DNA of 64,000 bases, taken from the NCBI RefSeq assembly GCF_022695595.1, contig NZ_CP074380.1, positions 2,101,501 through 2,165,500 on the forward strand. Reading direction: 5' to 3'. This stretch comes from Streptomyces sp. MST-110588. GTDB taxonomy: Bacteria; Actinomycetota; Actinomycetes; Streptomycetales; Streptomycetaceae. Numbering within the stretch: the first letter of the stretch is position 1; every line of letters begins with the position of its first letter. Positions 10,469-20,596 of this stretch are shown here, piece by piece. The position numbers and the translations under genes are program-made. The notes beneath the pieces were generated by a model. It was given only the letters and a program-made list of their open reading frames with translations, had not been told where the DNA came from and did not search any database.

Positions 10469-11706
10469 TCAGTCGCCGATGAGCGCGTCGACGAACGCCT
10501 CCGGCTCGAACGGCGCCAGGTCGTCCGCGCCCTCGCCCAGGCCCACGAGCTTGACCGGTACGCCCAGTTCACGCTGGACCGCGACGATGATGCCGCCCTT
10601 GGCCGTGCCGTCCAGCTTGGTGAGCACGACACCGGTGATGTCCACGACCTCCGCGAAGACCCGCGCCTGCACCAGGCCGTTCTGTCCGGTGGTGGCGTCC
10701 AGGACGAGCAGCACCTCGCCGACCGGCCCGTGCTTCTCCACGACGCGCTTGACCTTGCCGAGCTCGTCCATCAGCCCGGTCTTGGTGTGCAGCCGGCCCG
10801 CGGTGTCGATGAGGACGACGTCCGCGCTCTCGGCGATACCTTCCTTCACCGCGTCGAAGGCGATCGACGCCGGGTCGCCGCCCTCGGGTCCGCGGACCGT
10901 ACGGGCGCCGACCCGCTCACCCCAGGTCTGGAGCTGGTCGGCGGCGGCGGCACGGAAGGTGTCGGCGGCGCCGAGCACCACGGACTTGCCGTCGGCGACC
11001 AGGACCCGGGCGAGCTTGCCGGTGGTGGTGGTCTTGCCGGTGCCGTTGACGCCGACGACCATGACGACCCCGGGGATCTCCTGGCCGTCCTTGCCGATGC
11101 CGTTCCCGGTGGCGACCGTGCGGTCCGCGTCCGTACCGATCAGAGTGAGCAGCTCTTCGCGCAGCAGCGCCCGCAGCTCTTCGGGCGTACGGGTGCCGAG
11201 CACCTTCACGCGCTCGCGCAGCCGCTCCACGAGCTCCTGCGTGGGCGCGACGCCGACGTCGGCGGTCAGCAGCGTGTCCTCGATCTCCTCCCAGGTGTCC
11301 TCGTCGAGGTGTTCCCGGGACAGGAGGGTCAGCAGGCCCCTGCCCAGGGAGTTCTGCGAGCGGGAGAGCCGGGCCCGCAGGCGTACGAGACGGCCGGCGG
11401 TGGGCTCGGGGACCTCCACCGCCGGCGCGGCGGGCGCCTCCGGTTCGACGGCCGGAGCCGGGGCCTCGGCCTCCGGGGCCGGGGCCGTGGCCGGCGGCAG
11501 GTCGACTTCTTCGATGGTGCGACGGGGTTCGTCGCGGGGGGTCTCGGCGTCCTCACCGACCCGCGGTTCCGCGGGAGGCGCGGTGACGGACGGAGTGGTC
11601 GGCGGGCCGGCGGCAACTGCTTTTTCTTGCGGCTGCTGACGACGAGCCCGCTGATCGCGCCGAGCGCGACCACAGCGATGACTACAGCAAGGATGACGAA
11701 TTCCAT
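10469..11706 (-). CDS. ftsY: SRP receptor FtsY (frameshifted in this sequence)
   Basis: Membrane-associated GTPase that receives Ffh-ribosome complexes. The N-terminus starts at ATG 11704-11706 with one membrane segment (MEFVILAVVIAVVALG) followed by SSRKKK, as in Streptomyces FtsY. An acidic Pro/Glu linker with TPRDEPRRTIEEVDLP follows, then the NG domain with GVNGTGKTTTTGKLA, DTAGR and TKLDGTAKGG, ending PFEPEAFVDALIGD. The membrane anchor and the rest are in different frames: one base is missing near 11604-11606, where GGG probably should be GGGG. Adding one base gives 412 residues, the normal length. Essential in most bacteria, so a sequencing undercall is favoured over a pseudogene. Confidence 0.88.
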
Positions 11707-11742
11707 AACGCACCCAGTATCGGGCACTCCCGGCTTCCAGGA

Positions 11743-11805
11743 GCTGCACCGACGACTTCCGCGCGCTGCACCGACAGCTTCCGGGCGCCGCACCGGCGGC
11801 TTCCG
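11743..11805. repeat. Imperfect 20-22-bp direct repeats upstream of ftsY
   Basis: Three units begin GCTGCACC or GCCGCACC at 11743, 11763 and 11785 and continue with a CTTCC-containing segment. They occupy the gap between the divergent ftsY and flavoprotein genes. Function unknown; repeated binding sites or simple duplication are possible. Confidence 0.4.
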
Positions 11806-11820
11806 GAAGCCGTACGGCAG

Positions 11821-11866
11821 AACCTGGAGGCTGTACGCGCGAACCTGGACGTGTACTATCCAGGTT
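11821..11866. promoter_or_regulatory. Operator-like repeats upstream of the flavoprotein gene
   Basis: The octamer AACCTGGA occurs at 11821-11828 and 11842-11849, and its complement TCCAGGTT at 11859-11866. The last two form a perfect inverted repeat with a 9-base spacer, and the first is a direct repeat 21 bases (two helical turns) away. TACTAT (11854-11859), a good -10 match, overlaps the palindrome about 50 bases before the downstream start. This arrangement fits a dimeric transcription factor controlling the flavoprotein gene; which factor is unknown. Confidence 0.55.
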
Positions 11867-11909
11867 AATTCTGCGGGACGGCCCGCGGAGCGATGGAAGG
11901 GGAATCTGG

Positions 11910-13165
11910 ATGTTTGACGTCCTGGTTTTGGGGGCGGGTTCGCCGGTACCTGGAGCGCGGCGGCGGCCACCCGCGTCCTGCGGGACCACGGCTCCTCCCG
12001 CACGGTCGCCCTGCTCGCCCCCAACGACGCCCTGACGATCCGGCCCCGCCTCTATGAGGCGGACCCGGCCGCCTACAGCGTCCCCTTCGACCGCGTCCTG
12101 GACCCGATCGGCGTCCGGCGGATCGCCGCCACCGCCACCGCCGTCGACACCACCCGGCGGCGGGTCACCGCCACCGCCGCCGACGGCACGACCACCGAGG
12201 TCGGCTACGAACGGCTGGTGCTGGCCACCGGCAGTCAGGTGATCCGCCCGGAACTTCCCGGTGCCGAGCACCTCCACGACATCGACACCATGGCCGGCGC
12301 GGTCGCCCTGGAGGAACACCTCGGCGCCCTGCGCACCCGGCCCGCGGCTCCGGGTCGCTTCACCGCCGTGGTCGTCGGCGCGGGTTTCACCGGCCTGGAG
12401 ATCGCCACCGAGCTGGTGGACCGGCTGCGCACGGCGGCGGCCCCGGTGAGCGCGGCACACGAGGTCGAAGTGGTGCTGGTGGAGCGGGCCGCGCTGGTCG
12501 GCCCCGAGCTGGGCGACGCGGCCCGGCCGGTCATCGAGGACGCCCTGGACCTCCTGTCCGTCCGGCGCCGTCTGGGCGTCACGCTGGAGAGCCTGGACGG
12601 ATCATCGGCGCTTCTCTCGGACGGCACCCGCATACCGGCCCATACGGTCGTGTGGACCGCCGGGATGCAGGCCAGCCCCCTGACCGCGCAGATCCCCGCC
12701 GGGCGCGACCGGCTGGGGCGGCTGGCCGTCGACGCCTGTCTGCGGGTGTCCGGCGTGCCCCGGGTGTACGCCGCCGGGGACACCGCGGCGGCCCCGGCCG
12801 AGGACGGCCACACGGTCATGCAGAGCTGCCAGCACGCCGTACCGCTGGGCAAGACCGCAGGTCACAACGCCGCCGCCGACCTGCTGGGGCTCCCCCCGAC
12901 GCCCTTCGCCCCCGACCCGTACTCCACCTGCCTGGACCTCGGCAGCGCGGGCGCGGTGTCCACCGTGGGCTGGGACCGGGCGCTGCGCGAGGCCCCCCGG
13001 GGGTTCGCCAAGACCCTCAAGCGCGACATCAACCGGAACTGGATCTACCCACCGGTCGACGACAGCGAGGAGCTGCTGCGCCAGGCGGACCCCGGCGTCT
13101 CGCAGCGGCGGCCCGTCCTGGACCTCGCGACCACCGGCGACCGCCCTTCCCACCAGGGCATCTGA
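11910..13165 (+). CDS. NAD(P)/FAD-dependent oxidoreductase, type II NADH dehydrogenase-like (frameshifted)
   Basis: Predicted membrane-peripheral flavoprotein that would pass electrons from NAD(P)H to quinone or another acceptor. The start ATG 11910 gives MFDVLVLGAG; the glycine-rich FAD motif then continues (FAGTWSAAAATRVL) only in another frame, because one T appears to be missing at 11939-11941. The remainder reads through without interruption: LVLATGSQ, the second dinucleotide fold VVVGAGFTGLEIATEL, and the C-terminal FAD-contact block VYAAGDTAA plus MQSCQHAVPLGKTAGHNAA. With one base restored it is 418 residues. Control is probably through the palindromes just upstream. Function beyond the family level is inference. 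Confidence 0.82.
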
Positions 13166-13182
13166 CCCGTTCCAGGATGCTT

Positions 13183-13213
13183 TGACGGCTCCGCGTGCGG
13201 GGCGGAGCCGTCA
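13183..13213 (+). terminator. Terminator after the flavoprotein gene
   Basis: Perfect 11-bp stem (TGACGGCTCCG 13183-13193, CGGAGCCGTCA 13203-13213) with a 9-base loop, 18 bases after the stop. Confidence 0.75.
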
Positions 13214-13216
13214 GGG

Positions 13217-13249
13217 GATCCAATAGGACGTACGGCACGAAGTTGGATC
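13217..13249. promoter_or_regulatory. Inverted repeat in the NCS1 permease leader
   Basis: GATCCAA (13217-13223) and TTGGATC (13243-13249) form a perfect 7-bp inverted repeat about 120 bases before the permease start. Possible operator; the spacing also allows a hairpin. Weak evidence. Confidence 0.25.
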
Positions 13250-13367
13250 AAAGTACGATGGAGTTCGGCTGCGCAACGCGCGTAGAGTCCCTGGCAACAC
13301 TTGCAACACCCCTCCCCCCGCCAGGCACCACAGCCGCTGCCTGAACCCGCACGGAGACACCTGCACC

Positions 13368-14837
13368 ATGGGCACCACGTCCACTCCTGAAACCGAAGGC
13401 GCCGTCGAGACACGGGGCATCGAACCCGTCCCCGACAACGAACGTCACGGCCGGGTCCGGGAACTCTTCCCGACCTGGGTCGCCGCCAACATCAGCGTGT
13501 TGCTGCTCACCATGGGGGCCTCCCTGGTGATCACCAACGGTCTGAACTTCTGGCAGGTTCTGATCGTCGCCGCCATCGCCTCCGTCATCTCCTTCGGCCT
13601 GGTGGGCGTACTGTCCGTCTCCGGCAAGTGGGGCGGCGCGCCGGGCGCACTGCTCTCCCGCGCCGCCTTCGGCGTCCGCGGCAACTACTTCCCCGGCGCG
13701 ATCCTGTGGGTCGCCCGCTTCGGCTGGGAGACCATCAACGCGGTCAGCGGCGCGTACGCCGTACTGACCGTGCTCGACCTGCTCTTCGGCATCAAGAGCA
13801 ACAACGTGCTGGTCGTCGTCACCCTGCTCGGCTTCGTGGCCACGACATTCCTGGTCAGCGGCATGGGCCGCAAGGCCCTGAACCTCTGCAACAAGTACTC
13901 CACGTACCTGTTCAGCATCTTCAGCGTGATGGTGCTGGTCTACCTGATCGTCAAGACGCCCTGGCACGAGGTCTTCTCCCGGTCGGCGGGCAGCACCGCC
14001 CTGATGATCGCCGGTATCGGCACGATCGCGGCCGGCGGCATCAGTTGGGTCCCCACCGGGCCGGACTTCGCCCGCTACCTGCCGCACTCCGCCTCCGGCA
14101 AGAAGATCGTCGGTACGACCGTCTCCGGCGCGGCCCTGGTGCTGCTGCCGATGGTCCTGATGGGCGGCATCATGGCCGTCTCCAAGCCGGAACTGGCCAG
14201 CCAGAACACCGACCCGATGTCCTTCCTGGGCGAGGCCCTCCCGGGCTGGATCGCGATTCCCTACCTCATCACCGCGCTGGTAGGCATGCTGCTGATCAAC
14301 AGCCTGTCGATGTACTCGGCCGGCTTCACCGCCCAGACCATGGGCGTCAAGCTGCCGCGCGCCATGGCCGTGAGCATCAACGCCGTCATCAGCCTGGTCG
14401 GCGGCCTGTTCATGATGCTGGTGGCCAAGGACTTCATCGGCCAGTTCATCACCTTCCTCACGCTGCTGGCGGTCTCCTTCTCCGCCTGGATCGGCGTCTA
14501 CGCCGTGGACATGGCACGCCGCTACCGCCGTACGGTCCGCTACGACGCCAAGAGCCTGATGGACACCGGGCGCACCAGCCGCTACTGGTACGCCGGCGGC
14601 TTCTGCTGGCAGGCGATGAGCGCCTGGGCCGCCGCCCTGGTCGTGGGGCTGTGCCTGACCAAGGTGGAGTGGTTCACCGGTCCGCTGGCCACGACCTGGC
14701 TCGGCGAGCACGGCCTGGGCTGGGCGGCGACGATCGTGATCGCCGCGGTGGTCTTCGCGGTGCTGCCCAAGCCCAAGGAGACGGTGCCGGCGCAGGAGCC
14801 GGTGCCGACCGAGCCCGCGCCCGCCCCGGTCGCCTGA
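13368..14837 (+). CDS. NCS1-family cytosine/purine permease
   Basis: Predicted proton- or sodium-coupled uptake system for cytosine, purine or an allantoin-like base. The 489-residue protein has about 12 membrane segments and family blocks: FPTWVAANISVLLLTMGASL near the N-terminus, GARGNYFPG-like SRAAFGVRGNYFPG (about 98-111), SWVPTGPDFARYLP (about 227-240) and SLSMYSAGFTAQTMG. The C-terminal tail is Pro/Glu/Ala-rich. Start is ATG 13368; the spacing to a weak GGAG is acceptable. It stands alone between terminators; substrate cannot be fixed from sequence. CodB-like is the closest description. Confidence 0.88.
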   Translation: MGTTSTPETEGAVETRGIEPVPDNERHGRVRELFPTWVAANISVLLLTMGASLVITNGLNFWQVLIVAAIASVISFGLVGVLSVSGKWGGAPGALLSRAAFGVRGNYFPGAILWVARFGWETINAVSGAYAVLTVLDLLFGIKSNNVLVVVTLLGFVATTFLVSGMGRKALNLCNKYSTYLFSIFSVMVLVYLIVKTPWHEVFSRSAGSTALMIAGIGTIAAGGISWVPTGPDFARYLPHSASGKKIVGTTVSGAALVLLPMVLMGGIMAVSKPELASQNTDPMSFLGEALPGWIAIPYLITALVGMLLINSLSMYSAGFTAQTMGVKLPRAMAVSINAVISLVGGLFMMLVAKDFIGQFITFLTLLAVSFSAWIGVYAVDMARRYRRTVRYDAKSLMDTGRTSRYWYAGGFCWQAMSAWAAALVVGLCLTKVEWFTGPLATTWLGEHGLGWAATIVIAAVVFAVLPKPKETVPAQEPVPTEPAPAPVA

Positions 14838-14845
14838 GCACCTTC

Positions 14846-14875
14846 CGTACGGCCGGCCGTCCGGTCGGCCGTACG
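14846..14875 (+). terminator. Terminator 1 after the NCS1 permease
   Basis: CGTACGGCCG (14846-14855) pairs with CGGCCGTACG (14866-14875), 10-base loop, starting nine bases after the stop. Confidence 0.65.
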
Positions 14876-14932
14876 CCTTGCGGAGGCGCCCACCCCCTGG
14901 TGACCTGAGTCCGACTGCGCCTCGGCCCGCGT

Positions 14933-14966
14933 CCCCTTCGCCATCATCCCGGCGGAGGGGGCGTTT
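14933..14966 (+). terminator. Terminator 2 after the NCS1 permease, with T-run
   Basis: CCCCTTCGCC (14933-14942) pairs with GGCGGAGGGG (14951-14960) with one G-T pair, followed by GCGTTTT. A classical intrinsic terminator, unusual here in having a T-run. Confidence 0.65.
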
Positions 14967-15313
14967 TCATGTCCGATGCATTCTTTTATGACCGATACAT
15001 GCCCGATTCCTGCCCGGCGAGGCACCCGGCGGGGACCGGTGGTGGCGCGGCACGCTCCGGGGCATCCCTGTCCCGGTTCGCATCCATCGAAGCCGACGGC
15101 GTACTCCTGCGTGCGGCGCGGCGTACGGGGCGAGGGCCGCTCCCTTCCTGCCGAACCAGACGTGTCCGTACGCCTCCCGGAAGCCGGCCGGCGGGCGGGC
15201 GCTCCTTGGCGCCGTATCCGCTGTGCGGCGGGCCGCCCGCGCAAGACGTACGGGGATGTGCGAGCACACGGAGGAAGAGTGGTGCGCGTCGCGGCCGGCC
15301 CGCCGGCATATGC
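14967..15313. other. Non-coding gap between NCS1 permease and glcP
   Basis: No supported gene. An A/T-rich island at 14975-15001 stands out from the GC-rich surroundings and might be a promoter or protein-binding remnant, but no reading frame follows it with a ribosome site and coding composition. Confidence 0.3.
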
Positions 15314-15349
15314 GTACTGCCCCGGCTCGGAGGCGAGCCGGGGCAGTAC
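15314..15349 (-). terminator. Strong terminator downstream of glcP
   Basis: Perfect 16-bp stem (15314-15329 with 15334-15349) and GAGG tetraloop, 34 bases beyond the glcP stop. Confidence 0.85.
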
Positions 15350-15382
15350 GGGGGGCTGAGGAGAGAGGCTGGCGGGGGGGTG

Positions 15383-16801
15383 TTAGCCCATCTCCTCCAA
15401 CGCCTTGCCCTTGGTCTCCTTGACGTACTTCAGCACGAAGGGGATCGAGAGCAGGGCGAAGACCGCGTAGATCACGTACGTACCCGAGAGGTTCCAGTCC
15501 GACAGGCTCGGGAAGCTGGCGGTGATGGCCCAGTTGGCGATCCACTGCGCGCTGGCGGCGACGCCCAGGGCGGCGGCACGGATGCGGTTGGGGAACATCT
15601 CGCCGAGGAAGACCCAGACCACCACGCCCCAGGACAGGGCGAAGAAGAGGACGAAGGCGTGCGCGGCGATCAGCGCGACGGTGCCCTGAGCGGTCGGCAG
15701 GGTGCCGGCGGCGGACTTGGACGCGAAGGCCCAGGCTTCCAGGGCGAGCGCGATGGCCATGCCGGCCGAGCCGATGAGCGCCAGCGGGCGGCGGCCGATC
15801 TTGTCCACGAAGATCATCGCGATGACGGTGCCGATGATGTTGATGATCGAGGTGGTGAAGCTGTAGAAGAACGAGCTGCTCGGGTTGATGCCGACCGACT
15901 GCCACAGCGTCGAGGAGTAGTAGAACGCCACGTTGATGCCGACGAGCTGCTGGAAGACCGACAGGCCGATGCCGACCCAGACGATCGGCAGGAAGCCGCC
16001 CTTGCCGCCCAGCAGGTCCTTGAAGCTCGACTTGTGCTCACGGCGCATCGCGTCCTTGATCTCGGCGACGCGCACGTCCAGGTCCACGCCGTGGCCCTCG
16101 ACCTCGGACAGCACTTCCTTGGCCTTGTCGGTCTTGCCGACGGAGATCAGGAAGCGGGGGGACTCGGGGATGGCGAAGGAGAGCAGGCCGTACAGGAGGG
16201 CCGGGACGACCATGACGCCGAGCATCCACTGCCATGCCTCCAGGCCGGCCAGCTTGCCGCGCTGGTCGCCGTCGGCGAGGTTGAGGATGCCCCAGTTCAC
16301 GAGCTGGGAGATGGCGATGCCGATGACGATCGCGGCCTGCTGGAAGGAGCCGAGCCGGCCGCGGTAGGCGGGCGGCGCGACCTCGGCGATGTAGGCGGGG
16401 CCGATGACCGAGGCCATACCGATGGCGATGCCGCCCAGGACGCGCCACATGGCCAGGTCCCACAGGGCGAAGGGCAGGGCGGAGCCGACCGCGCTGACGG
16501 TGAACAGCGCCGCGGCGATCTGCATCACACGGATGCGGCCGATGCGGTCCGCGAGCCGGCCCGCGGTCGCGGCGCCGATGGCGCAGCCGATCAGCGCAAT
16601 GGCGATCACCTGGGCGAGGCCGGCCGAGCCGACGTCGTAACGGCCGCGGATCGCCTCGACGGCGCCGTTGATCACGGAGCTGTCGTAGCCGAAGAGGAAG
16701 CCGCCCATCGCGGCAGCCGCGGTGATGAAGATGACATGGCCGAGGTGGTCGGGCTGGGCCTTTCGGCCTTCCGAGACCGTCGGCTGCGCGGTGCTGGTCA
16801 A
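15383..16801 (-). CDS. glcP: Glucose permease GlcP (MFS sugar porter)
   Basis: Inner-membrane proton-coupled sugar importer, matching the S. coelicolor glucose permease family. The 472 residues form 12 membrane segments. Motifs include GGFLFGYDSSVINGA after segment 1, GRLADRIGR between segments 2 and 3, PESPRFL in the central loop, QQLVGINVAFYYSSTLW in segment 7 and DKIGRRPL in the second half. Start is TTG at 16799-16801 (MTSTAQPT) with GGAG eight bases upstream, chosen because the N-terminus fits known GlcP proteins. A LacI-type palindrome and promoter lie about 100 bases upstream, suggesting sugar-responsive control. Confidence 0.93.
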   Translation of the reverse strand: MTSTAQPTVSEGRKAQPDHLGHVIFITAAAAMGGFLFGYDSSVINGAVEAIRGRYDVGSAGLAQVIAIALIGCAIGAATAGRLADRIGRIRVMQIAAALFTVSAVGSALPFALWDLAMWRVLGGIAIGMASVIGPAYIAEVAPPAYRGRLGSFQQAAIVIGIAISQLVNWGILNLADGDQRGKLAGLEAWQWMLGVMVVPALLYGLLSFAIPESPRFLISVGKTDKAKEVLSEVEGHGVDLDVRVAEIKDAMRREHKSSFKDLLGGKGGFLPIVWVGIGLSVFQQLVGINVAFYYSSTLWQSVGINPSSSFFYSFTTSIINIIGTVIAMIFVDKIGRRPLALIGSAGMAIALALEAWAFASKSAAGTLPTAQGTVALIAAHAFVLFFALSWGVVVWVFLGEMFPNRIRAAALGVAASAQWIANWAITASFPSLSDWNLSGTYVIYAVFALLSIPFVLKYVKETKGKALEEMG

Positions 16802-16896
16802 CGTGTACTCCAGTGGCCCGGCTGCGCTGCCGGGCGTAGGGGGCTGGCCCTTCTAGTGGCGCATAGGTTGGGGGTAACCACCACTTGAAGGTAAAA

Positions 16897-16906
16897 GCAA
16901 CGTTGC
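16897..16906. promoter_or_regulatory. LacI/GalR-type palindrome at the glcP promoter
   Basis: GCAACGTTGC is a perfect 10-bp palindrome with the central CG typical of LacI-family operators. It lies just downstream of the proposed -10, where a repressor would block transcription. A wider inverted repeat (CTTGAAGG 16884-16891, CCTTCAAG 16917-16924) flanks it. Confidence 0.5.
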
Positions 16907-16908
16907 CG

Positions 16909-16936
16909 AGACTATGCCTTCAAGTTTCGAAGTCAA
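16909..16936 (-). promoter_or_regulatory. Candidate glcP promoter
   Basis: Minus-strand TTGACT (16931-16936), 16-base spacer, TAGTCT (16909-16914), followed by a leader of about 100 bases before the TTG start. Confidence 0.5.
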
Positions 16937-17010
16937 TAGTGCGTGATGAATTTGTTTCACCGGGGCCGTTAGGGCAGTTCGTTCAAGTTGTGAACTGATC
17001 TTGGGCGGTT

Positions 17011-20000
17011 TCAGTGAAGCCGCTGGCTGATGACCTTGGAAACGCCGTCGCCCTGCATCGAGACGCCGTACAGCGCGTCGGCGACCTCCATCGTCCGCTT
17101 CTGATGCGTGATCACGATGAGCTGCGAGCTCTCCTTGAGCTCCGCCATGATCCCGATCAGCCGCTGGAGATTGGTGTCGTCCAGCGCCGCCTCCACCTCG
17201 TCCATCACATAGAACGGACTGGGGCGGGCCTTGAAGATCGACACCAGCAGCGCCACCGCGGTCAGCGACCGCTCGCCGCCCGACAGCAGCGACAGCCGCT
17301 TGACCTTCTTGCCCGGCGGACGGGCCTCGACGTCCACGCCGGTCGCCAGCATGTCCGAGGGGTCCGTCAGGACCAGCCGGCCCTCACCTCCCGGGAACAG
17401 CCGCGCGAACACACCCTCGAACTGCCGCGCGGTGTCCTGGAACGCCTCGGTGAACACCTGCTCCACCCGCGCGTCGACCTCCTTGACCACCCGCATCAGG
17501 TCGGCCCGGGTCTTCTTCAAGTCTTCAAGCTGCTCTCCCAGGAACTTGTGCCTCTCTTCGAGCGCCGCAAACTCCTCAAGTGCCAGCGGGTTCACCTTCC
17601 CGAGCTGCTGGTACGCCCGCTCGGCGGCCTTGAGCCGCTTCTCCTGTTCGGCGCGCACATAGGGCACCGGCCGGTTCCGGGGGTCCTCCGGGTCCTCGGG
17701 CAGCTCCTCGCCCGGGGCGGGCGGGGACGGCGGTACGGGCTGGTCCGGGCCGTACTCCGCCATCAGACCGGCCGGCTCCACCCCCAGCTCCTCCAGCGCC
17801 TTGGTCTCCAACTGCTCGATCTTCATACGCTTCTCGGCACCGAGCACCTCGCCCCGGTGCACCGAGTCCGTCAGCTTGTCCAGCTCCTCCTTCAGCTCCC
17901 GCGCCTGATTGCGCTCGGCCACCAGCGCCGCTTCCCGTTCGGCCCTGGCCTCCTCCGCCGCGGCCCGCTCCTCCTGCGTCCGTACGAGCGAGACCTCGAC
18001 GTGCGCCAGGAGCTGCTGGGCGCCCGAGGCGACCGCCGCGGCCACCTTCGCTTCCCGGCGCAGCCGGGCGCGCCGCCGTTCGGCCCGCGCCCGCGCCTCG
18101 CGCTCGGCCCGCGCGGCCCGGTCCAGTGACTCCGCCCGTCCGGCGAGTCCCTTGACCCGCTCCTCGTGCGTACGGGCCTGGAGGCGGGCCTCCATCTCGG
18201 TCTGGCGCGCGTTGGCGCCGTCCGCGGCGAGCCGGTCGCGCAGGGAGGTGTCCGGCTCCTCCTCCCCGGCGACTCCTGGGCCACGGCCAGCCGTTCGGCC
18301 AGTTCCTCGGCCTCCTCGGTGGCCCGCACCAGTGCCTCCTCGGCCCGCGCGGCGGCGGCATCCGCCCGCTGCGCCTCTTCGGCCGCCGCCCGCGCCTGCC
18401 CGCCGAGCCGTCCCAGCGTCTCCGCGGCCCGCGACTTCTCCCCGTCCGCGGCGCGCCGGCGCTCCGCCAACTCCTCGACCAGCGCGGCACGTTCCGCGCG
18501 CCGCTGCCGGGCGTCCTGCTGTTCCGCCGCCAGGCGGGCGCACCGGGTGTCCAGTTCGGCGAGCTGGGCGGCGGCCTCGTCCACGGACGCCCGTACCTCC
18601 AGCAGGCTCGGCGCGCCGGCCGACCCGCCCTGCGCGAAGTGCGCGCCCAGCACGTCGCCTTCGGCGGTCACCGCCGTCAACTCCGGCCGTGCTGCGACCA
18701 GTTGCTGCGCCTCTTCGAGCGTCGCGACCACCACCACATCGCGCAGCAGCCACCGTGCGGCGGCCTCGATGCCGCTCGGCCCGCCGACGAGTCCGGCCGC
18801 CCACGGCGCGTCGCCGGGCGGCGCGGGACGTACGGGTGCGGGGGAAGACGCAGGGGCCGCAGCGCCGTCCGCGCCGGGCCCGCCGCTCAGGAGCAGCGCC
18901 GCGCGGCCCCCGTCCTGCTCGCGCAGCAGCCGGATCGCCTCGGCCGCGGCGGCCGGGCCGTCGACCGCCACCGCGTCCGCCGCGGCCCCCAGCGCCGCCG
19001 CCACCGGGATCTCGTACCCGGGAGTCACCTCCAGCAGCTCCGCCGCCGGGCCCAGCACACCGCCGAGCCGGCCGGCCGCGCCGAGCAGCGTGTCCGTGCC
19101 GTCCTTGCGCCGCAGGCCCAGCGCGAGCGTCTCGTGCCGGGCGGCGAGCGCGGCCCGCCGGCGTTCCGCGGCGGTCAGCTCCTCGGAGGCGGTATACAGC
19201 GCCGTCTCGGCCTCGGCCAGCTCGCGCCGGGCGTCCTCGTGGCGCCGCGCCAGCTCCTCGTCGTCCGTGGCCGCCCCGTCGGCCTGCGCCCGCAGCCGCT
19301 CGTACTCCTCCTGAGCGGTGGCCGCGCGCTCCCGGGCCTCGTCCCGGGCCGCGGCGAGCCGGCCGATCTCGGCCTGGGCGGAGGCGGCCCGGCCGCGCGC
19401 GGCGGTGACCTGCCCGTGCAGCCGGGCCAGCCCCTCGCGCCGGTCGGCGATGGCCCGGGCGGCGTCCCGCAGCCGCCGCTCCTCCTCCATCAGCCGCCGC
19501 TCCAGCTCGGCCCGGTGCGCGACGGTGTCCTCCAGCGCCCGGCTCGCCGCCTCCAGCGCGGCTTCCAGCTCCGCCTCCTGCTCCCGGATACGGGCCGCCT
19601 CGCGCTCCAGCTCTTCGGGGTCCCGGCCCCGCCGCTCCTCCTCGGGGCGTTGCGGGCGCTGTTGACCCGCGCCTGGGCCAGCGAGACCGTGCCGCGTACG
19701 CGCTCCGCGAGCTGCGCCAGCTCGTGCCAGGTGTGCTGGGCCCGCTGGAGGCGCGGGGTCAGTGTCCGCACCTCCTCCTCCAGGTCGCTCTCCCGGCGCA
19801 GCGCCTCGCGCAGCCGGGCCTCGGCGGTCTCCTTGCGCTGCCTGAGCGCCGCCTCGTCCGCGATCTCCGCCCGCAGCGCCGCCCGCAGGGCACTCAGGTC
19901 GTCGGCGAGCAGCCGCAGCTTCGCGTCGCGCAGATCGGCCTGGATGACGGCGGCCCGCCGGGCGACCGCGGCCTGCCGCCCCAGCGGCTTGAGCTGCCGG

Positions 20001-20596
20001 CGCAGCTCGTCGGTCAGGTCCTGTACGCGGGCCAGGTTCGCCCGCATCGCCTCCAGCTTCCGCAGCGCCTTCTCCTTGCGCTTGCGGTGCTTGAGGACGC
20101 CGGCCGCCTCCTCGATGAAGGCCCGGCGTCCCATCGGGTCGGCGTGCAGGACGGAGTCGAGCTGTCCCTGTCCGACGATGACGTGCATCTCACGGCCGAT
20201 GCCGGAGTCGGAGAGCAGTTCCTGGATGTCCAGCAGCCGGCAGGTGTCACCGTTGATCTGGTACTCGCTGCCGCCGTTGCGGAACATCGTGCGGGTGAGG
20301 GTGACCTCGGTGTACTCGATGGGCAGCGCCCCGTCGGAGTTGTCGATGGTCAGCGAGACCTCGGCGCGGCCCAGCGGCGGACGGCCGGTCGTCCCGGCGA
20401 AGATCACGTCCTCCATCTTGCCGCCGCGCAGGGTCTTGGCGCCCTGCTCGCCCATGACCCAGGACAGCGCGTCCACGACGTTGGACTTGCCGGATCCGTT
20501 GGGGCCCACGACACAGGTGATACCGGGCTCGAAACGCAGTGTCGTGGCGGAGGCGAAGGACTTGAAGCCCCGCAGGGTCAGGCTCTTGAGATGCAC
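17011..20596 (-). CDS. smc: Chromosome segregation ATPase SMC (two frameshifts in this sequence)
   Basis: Condensin subunit for chromosome compaction and segregation. Start is GTG 20594-20596 giving [15 protein letters not shown], then the Walker A PNGSGKSN, long coiled coils, a hinge (about 500-660), and the C-terminal signature [15 protein letters not shown] with Walker [14 protein letters not shown]. The gene is split into three frames: one base is missing near 19648-19652 (after [10 protein letters not shown], before [10 protein letters not shown]) and one near 18267-18270 (at [10 protein letters not shown], before [10 protein letters not shown]). Two added bases give 1195 residues, normal for Streptomyces SMC. 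Both sites are in G/C runs. Sequencing errors are more likely than a triple-split gene. Confidence 0.92.

Noticed and set aside
14969..15100. Start of a plus-strand frame (MSDAFFYDRYMPD) in the gap before glcP
   Set aside because: No ribosome site and the frame soon becomes an antisense shadow of glcP.
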